A stretch of DNA of 48,371 nucleotides from Archaeoglobaceae archaeon (GTDB taxonomy: Archaea > Halobacteriota > Archaeoglobi > Archaeoglobales > Archaeoglobaceae). Below, piece by piece: positions 44,020-48,371 of this stretch. The stretch's first letter is position 1. Each line of letters begins with the position of its first letter. The notes below the pieces were generated by a model. It saw only the letters and a list, made by a program, of their open reading frames with translations, made no database searches and was not told the DNA's origin. The position numbers and the translations under genes were made by a program. The stretch lies in NCBI GenBank assembly GCA_026988525.1, contig JALSLC010000022.1, forward strand, positions 1 through 48,371. The letters are read 5' to 3'.

Positions 44020-46011
44020 TCAATTTTTAACTTCATATATAACAACGTTTCCATCTTCGTAAACCTTTTTTAACCATTTACATTCATTCAATTTTATTTT
44101 GCCATATCTTTTCTTTTCGACATCTCCAACAAAGATGTATTTGACATTATACTTTTCAACAAGACTCTTAGATGCGTTCAGATAGGTTGAATCAACATCT
44201 CTTACCCTCTCATTTACAGCCTTCCACCCTCTACCCCACATGACCTCGTGGCTAACCCAACCAATAACTGTAGGTAATCCCGTAAACGTTGACACTCTTG
44301 AGGAATAAGTGTAAGCCTCTCCCGGAGCTTCCAAAACTACACCACTTTTATTTTCAAGCCACTTTATTGCTCTGTATTCCGTAGGTTTGCTTTCTTCAAG
44401 CCATTTCATTCCGTCTAACGTTAATTCGTTTGTTTTCCCCATATAAGCTTTATTCGGCATTGAAATTGCAGATGCAAGTGGATGAATTAGTGAGGCGATG
44501 ATGAGAATAATTGAGATAACTTTTGCTACTTTCCGTAACTTTGTCAAAAAATGAGCTGATGCGACACCCCAGAGCAACCATACTTCTATGTAAATTTTCA
44601 TTACATTATTCATCCTTTCGTACGGCACCCCGTAAGCATCGTTTATGTAAAACAGTTCGCAAAAGATAACCAAAAGTATGGCTATTAACGCCAAAATAGC
44701 TGGAAATTCTACTTTTTCTTTCTTTTGCATGAGTAAGATTATGAGTAAGATTATTACTACTAGTAAAAATGCCAGCTGAAAGTTCAGCAGGAAACCAGTA
44801 ACGATAGTGGCTAATAGAATTGCCACGATCTTCGGTTTAATATCTAAAAAATAAGCAAATGTTATAAAAGTGAACACAGCGAAAATCTGGAGAAAATCTA
44901 TTATATTCGTTCTCTCGCAAACAAACCCGATATAGCCATTGAGAAGTGAGTAGAGAAAAACTAAAGTGATTGCCACAGTTGGAATTAAAAATACTCGGTT
45001 CTTTGTAGTTAGATATGCTGTTACAATGAGTAGAATTAGGTAAGCTGGGAAATCCCATGTGTTAATTCCAATAAAAAATAAGGCAAAAACCAATGCTGAA
45101 ACGAATGAAATTACATTGAATCTCTTGTATATGGAAAGGCAAATTCCAATAAATGCTAACTGAAAAGGTATCGACATGAAATGAGCATGCATGTCTCCTT
45201 GCAGAAAAGTAAAAAACGGATAGAAGTTGATAGTGTGAGGAATTATCCTTGTAGCTGAAGAGAAGTCAAATGATAAAAGCCAGTCTGTGAATCTACCGTT
45301 GAACGGTTTGTAGTTTAATATACTCATACCAGTTACGTACGCCAAAAGTTGAAGGAAACCAGATATAAACCCCATAAAGCAGGTAAGAACTGCCGTTAGC
45401 AATCCTTGCAGTTTTCTTCCACTCAGGTTGTATCCAATTCCAAAGGCCGACTGCACAGCCATAGAGAAAAATGTAGCAACAGCCAAATTATATCCAACTT
45501 CAGCTTTAACTCCTGAAATTTTGATTAGGGTTGCAGCAATTAGATGTCCGAAGTAGTAGTAGTGTAAACTCTTCCCAGCAAACCACGGATCTTGGGGAGG
45601 GAAGTAATTCGACCTTAAAATCGATTTTAGAAAAGCAAAGTCCATGAAGTCCTCTGAATACGCAAAGTATATTTCGGGCTTGTACATTAAATATATTAGA
45701 GAGATAAAAAATGTTGAGACGAATATGACTTCTTGTAGGATAATTTCTCTACTAAATTTTACGCTTACGCGCTTTAAGGTTAACAATGAGAGAGCAAGCA
45801 AAAAGGATAAAGCAAAAATAATACTTAAATCAAATTTAAGTAATTTGAGGCTTGAAAGTATCCAGGTAATGTAAACGATCGTAACTATGCCGAACTGTTT
45901 TGAAATTGAATATCCACAATCTTTTAAATTCCCGAACAGAAATGATACAAACGGAAATGAAATAAATCCGATCGCTTCTACGGTTATAAGGAATGGCAAA
46001 AAGTCCATCAC
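44020..46011 (-). CDS. DUF2298 (YYY) multi-spanning membrane protein
   Basis: A 663-residue protein with about 14 membrane helices and a C-terminal soluble part. The motif PPQDPWFAGKSLHYYYFGH is the YYY signature of the DUF2298 (Chlor_Arch_YYY) family, and LQGDMHAHFMS a second conserved loop. Such proteins are large GT-C-like membrane proteins, suspected in surface glycosylation. The function is inferred only by this similarity. It ends in TGA; no partner genes are obvious. Confidence 0.85.
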   Translation of the reverse strand: MMDFLPFLITVEAIGFISFPFVSFLFGNLKDCGYSISKQFGIVTIVYITWILSSLKLLKFDLSIIFALSFLLALSLLTLKRVSVKFSREIILQEVIFVSTFFISLIYLMYKPEIYFAYSEDFMDFAFLKSILRSNYFPPQDPWFAGKSLHYYYFGHLIAATLIKISGVKAEVGYNLAVATFFSMAVQSAFGIGYNLSGRKLQGLLTAVLTCFMGFISGFLQLLAYVTGMSILNYKPFNGRFTDWLLSFDFSSATRIIPHTINFYPFFTFLQGDMHAHFMSIPFQLAFIGICLSIYKRFNVISFVSALVFALFFIGINTWDFPAYLILLIVTAYLTTKNRVFLIPTVAITLVFLYSLLNGYIGFVCERTNIIDFLQIFAVFTFITFAYFLDIKPKIVAILLATIVTGFLLNFQLAFLLVVIILLIILLMQKKEKVEFPAILALIAILLVIFCELFYINDAYGVPYERMNNVMKIYIEVWLLWGVASAHFLTKLRKVAKVISIILIIASLIHPLASAISMPNKAYMGKTNELTLDGMKWLEESKPTEYRAIKWLENKSGVVLEAPGEAYTYSSRVSTFTGLPTVIGWVSHEVMWGRGWKAVNERVRDVDSTYLNASKSLVEKYNVKYIFVGDVEKKRYGKIKLNECKWLKKVYEDGNVVIYEVKN

Positions 46012-46309
46012 ACCACCCTTCGACGTTAACGCATTTTATCAGCTCATGCCGTATTTCAAACTGTCGTTTACTGCTTTCAGATAGTTCTGCAGTCTATCTC
46101 TGGGCTTCCAAATCTGAGACTGAACAGCTGCATTGAGTGTTGGGCGAAATTCTGTGCTACATGAGATTTTACCAATCCATGTTCTGCTGAGTTATTAACT
46201 AGTGCAGATAATTAAAAAATTCCCAAATTATAAGGTAAAAACCTAACGTTTTCGGTAGTTTGATTATGATTAGATTGAACATATAAAAAACGGCGGGAAG
46301 GTGAAAGAA
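46012..46309. other. Intergenic region with a 48-codon open remnant
   Basis: This gap between the DUF2298 gene and the next plus-strand gene has no full gene. On the minus strand, 46044-46191 is open with protein-like sequence (PTLNAAVQSQIWKPRDRL) ending in TGA, but it has no start and two stops (TAATAA) just before it; it looks like the C-terminal remnant of a lost gene. A TATA-like ACATATAAAA (about 46279-46288) precedes the next gene. Confidence 0.45.
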
Positions 46310-46927
46310 ATGGCAATTGTAGCAGGTTATCAAATTCAAGGAATAAACAGGGATGTAAATATAGCTGTCAAAGCCATAAGAGGCTCCATCTCAAGACCCG
46401 CTCAGCTTGTAGTGGGTGAATACATTGCATGGCACGTTTGGACAGCCAACGTGGAAAACGCCTTGGTTTTAATCTGGCCACACGAGGGTTATGGTGCCTG
46501 CTTTCGTTATTATGTAGAGGGCAGATACAGAGATGAAATTGATTGGGTGGATGAAAATGCAGATTACGATGTTTTGACGGAGATAATACCGCTTCAGAAC
46601 GATCCGTCAGCATACGGCTCAATAAGATTTTACTGGAGGAACAGAGAAACTGGAGAATCAAAAGTTCGCAGTTACGCTCTCTCTCAGTATCGGATTGCCA
46701 AGGCTGTTGACTTTACCCTTGAATTCGATGATAACATAGGAACACCACAAACCACAGACTGGAAATGCTTTTACAACGTTCAAATTAAGAGGCATGGGAG
46801 CAATTCGTGGGAATACGTTTCCAAAGATCTATTTTACTGGAAAGAATGGACACATCCAGAACTCAACAATGTTCATTCTGAGGTCTTCAGCGAGCACAAG
46901 TTCTGGCAGAGGAAAGAATTAAAATAG
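46310..46927 (+). CDS. Hypothetical beta-rich protein
   Basis: A 205-residue protein rich in Trp, Tyr and Phe, apparently mostly beta strand, without signal peptide or membrane helix. No family recognised. ATG 46308-46310 region: the start taken is ATG 46310 with GGAAGGTGA upstream; a GTG at 46301 is also in frame. It is followed 17 bases later by a secreted protein gene with its own GGAGGTG, so the two form an operon. Confidence 0.6.
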   Translation: MAIVAGYQIQGINRDVNIAVKAIRGSISRPAQLVVGEYIAWHVWTANVENALVLIWPHEGYGACFRYYVEGRYRDEIDWVDENADYDVLTEIIPLQNDPSAYGSIRFYWRNRETGESKVRSYALSQYRIAKAVDFTLEFDDNIGTPQTTDWKCFYNVQIKRHGSNSWEYVSKDLFYWKEWTHPELNNVHSEVFSEHKFWQRKELK

Positions 46928-46944
46928 GTCGGAGGTGTAGTTGT

Positions 46945-47466
46945 ATGCGATCCCTTAAAATTTTTTTAATTGCAATTCTTGTAATTTCCATGCTTTTTTT
47001 AAGTTTCAAATTTCAGAACACAAGCCTAGATAAAAAATCAGTATTAGGATCCAAAGGCTTCCAGACAGTGTCTGTGAAGATGCCAGATGGTGAAAAGTTG
47101 ACAGTGGACATAAATCACGGTGAGAGAACGGAGATAACAGTAAAACTACCGAATGGTAGAATAATTGCTAAGGAAGAGATACCAAATGGAAGTAAAATGT
47201 CAAAAGAAGAAATTGAGAAAATTGTAAAAGACTTGATAAGAACGCTCAAATTAGACCAGAAGTTTCAAGCTATGAACAGGATAATATTTATGGGGGAGAA
47301 GAAGAACATCTCTTATGAAAAATGCACCAAAGCTGCAAATGAGTTTGGAAAATGCTTGGATGACGGTAAAAACCCGAAAGAATGTGTTATGGAATTGAAG
47401 CACAAGTACAAATGGATTGCGGATATAAATTTTACCGACCTCATTTTACTATACAAAAACTGGTAA
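46945..47466 (+). CDS. Hypothetical secreted or membrane-anchored protein
   Basis: A 173-residue protein with one N-terminal membrane helix (residues about 5-22), acting as signal or anchor. The rest is charged and mixed alpha/beta with two cysteines in KCTKAANEFGKCLDDGK and a third in ECVME. It has a good ribosome site (GGAGGTG). Function unknown; probably works with the preceding gene's product at the cell surface. Confidence 0.6.
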   Translation: MRSLKIFLIAILVISMLFLSFKFQNTSLDKKSVLGSKGFQTVSVKMPDGEKLTVDINHGERTEITVKLPNGRIIAKEEIPNGSKMSKEEIEKIVKDLIRTLKLDQKFQAMNRIIFMGEKKNISYEKCTKAANEFGKCLDDGKNPKECVMELKHKYKWIADINFTDLILLYKNW

Positions 47467-47522
47467 ATCTGATATTTTTATTTATCCGCAAGTCAATCTA
47501 ATGAAAATTATAGGTGCTCGAC

Positions 47523-48041
47523 ATGGATATAGTAAAAATTGACAGAAGAGCTTTGTTTGCCTTAGCATCTGAAACGAGAATAGAAATACTTAAGAGGCTC
47601 GATGAGAGACGAATGACTTTAACAGAACTATCAAAAGAGCTTAATATGTCAAAAACTGCCGTTAAAGAGCACCTTGACAAACTTGTACAGGCAGGGTTGA
47701 TAATAAAGGTGGATGAGGGCAGGAAATGGATGTACTATGAACTAACGGAGAAGGGCAAAAGAATTTTACACCCAGAAAGTAGAACCAAAATTATTTTGCT
47801 GATCTCATCTGCTATAGCGAGTGTATTAGCTGGATTATTCGAACTGTATAAGTTTATAGTTATCAAATTAGCTGTACCAACAACCCCTGCACCAGCTCCT
47901 ATACCGGTTCCAACTCCAACTAGACCTACTTCACCCGCACCATCCCCCACTAATCCAGAAGTACATTTATTGGCCAGTTTATTTTTAATCTCGCTTGGCA
48001 TCTTAATGTCTATCTACTGTATCAAAAAATACTGGTTTTAA
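47523..48041 (+). CDS. Winged-helix regulator with two C-terminal membrane helices
   Basis: A 172-residue protein. An ArsR/MarR-like winged helix (residues about 5-80; ALASETRIEILKRL, ELNMSKTAVKEHLDKL, wing EGRKWMYYELTEKG) is followed by a membrane helix (about 90-115), a Pro/Thr-rich extracellular linker with repeated PAP/PTP units, and a second membrane helix (about 150-168). This places DNA binding on the inside and the linker outside. ATG 47523 has AGGTG upstream; GTG 47514 is an alternative. Confidence 0.75.
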   Translation: MDIVKIDRRALFALASETRIEILKRLDERRMTLTELSKELNMSKTAVKEHLDKLVQAGLIIKVDEGRKWMYYELTEKGKRILHPESRTKIILLISSAIASVLAGLFELYKFIVIKLAVPTTPAPAPIPVPTPTRPTSPAPSPTNPEVHLLASLFLISLGILMSIYCIKKYWF

Positions 48042-48059
48042 TTTTTGTACATTATCTAA

Positions 48060-48371
48060 TTATTTTAAAATTCTTTTGTATTCATCTTTCAAAAATATTA
48101 TGTTTCCTCTCCCTTTTTTAACTTTTTCTACGATTCCTCTCCTCTCCAAATCTGAAATTATTAAACTTACTTTTGCTTCTGAATACTTAAGCCTACTTCT
48201 CAGCTCTTTTTGAGTTATCCTACCTCCTGAATTAACTATCTCTTTTAGAGCTTCTTTTAAATCTTCCGGTAAATTCTCAAAATTTAATTTGATATTTACG
48301 TTATTGTTATTTGACTTATCCAATTGCCTTTTTAAGTATGAACGTCTTTTTAAGTACAAAAAAACTACGGA
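48060..48371 (-). CDS. Partial winged-helix protein cut by the window edge
   Basis: The C-terminal 99 or more residues of a winged-helix protein: after a basic, Asn-rich linker comes the HTH (ALKEIVNSGGRITQKELRSR, SEAKVSLIISDLERRGIV) and a wing ending in GRGNIIFLKDEYKRILK. The frame remains open to the right edge and reads SVVFLYLKRR, like the inner end of a membrane helix. So it is probably the DNA-binding tail of a membrane-anchored protein. It ends in TAA. Confidence 0.6.
   Translation of the reverse strand, partial: SVVFLYLKRRSYLKRQLDKSNNNNVNIKLNFENLPEDLKEALKEIVNSGGRITQKELRSRLKYSEAKVSLIISDLERRGIVEKVKKGRGNIIFLKDEYKRILK

Overview
The window looks like a piece of an AT-rich euryarchaeal chromosome, most likely from the Archaeoglobi or a close methanopterin-using relative. 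The evidence is the gene set: an HdrABC/FrhB-type redox cluster with an HdrA-MvhD fusion, beta-RFAP synthase (methanopterin pathway), the DNA polymerase D large subunit, an archaeal histone, Nop5, RNase P component 4, a split class I fumarase, and a radical SAM enzyme resembling the AF0577 family. The species cannot be fixed from the sequence alone.

Positions 1-6039 are different in character. They are visibly richer in GC, every gene is small and on the minus strand, and the block ends exactly at the 3' end of a tRNA-Ser(CGA) gene (6040-6121). It carries its own PCNA sliding clamp, winged-helix and zinc-finger proteins, and a DUF457 membrane protein. This is the layout of an integrated plasmid or virus; its other end and any integrase lie beyond the left edge. 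The most striking observation is here: four neighbouring genes in this block (DUF457 protein, a 235-residue unknown, a zinc-ribbon protein and PCNA) are each interrupted by one in-frame TAG. In each case the frame on both sides is coding, and in each case the gene's real stop is TGA at or next to the start of the following gene. Chromosomal genes in the same window use TAG as an ordinary stop. The element therefore looks as if it was written for a cell that reads TAG as an amino acid (pyrrolysine or a suppressor tRNA), or it is decaying in a strangely TAG-only way. The zinc-ribbon gene additionally has a canonical C CCA AAT slippery heptamer at the exact point where a -1 shift is needed.

From 6.1 to 11.9 kb lies a divergent electron-transfer cluster: an HdrA-MvhD fusion, an FrhB-like flavoprotein and a six-cluster polyferredoxin on the minus strand, and HdrC and HdrB on the plus strand. 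A candidate H/ACA guide RNA, tRNA-Leu(GAG) and enolase follow. Next come RtcB and an Lhr helicase (overlapping), a PEBP lipoprotein, a FilR1-like regulator and the two fumarase subunits.

From 20.3 to 25.8 kb is a four-enzyme glycogen/alpha-glucan operon (GH57, two glycosyltransferases, debranching enzyme) preceded by a 29-codon ORF. The B12-dependent ribonucleotide reductase and the histone (with a structured leader) follow. Then comes a minus-strand run: radical SAM enzyme, Nop5, beta-RFAP synthase, Rnp4, and a FecCD/BtuC permease with its binding lipoprotein. The 33.8-48.4 kb part holds PolD large subunit, a thioredoxin-like lipoprotein, a SIS-domain protein, a HerA-like ATPase, tRNA-Gly(TCC), DUF169 and FAH-family proteins, HemD, and a DUF2298 membrane protein. 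It ends with a poorly understood group of secreted proteins and membrane-tethered winged-helix proteins, the last cut by the right edge.
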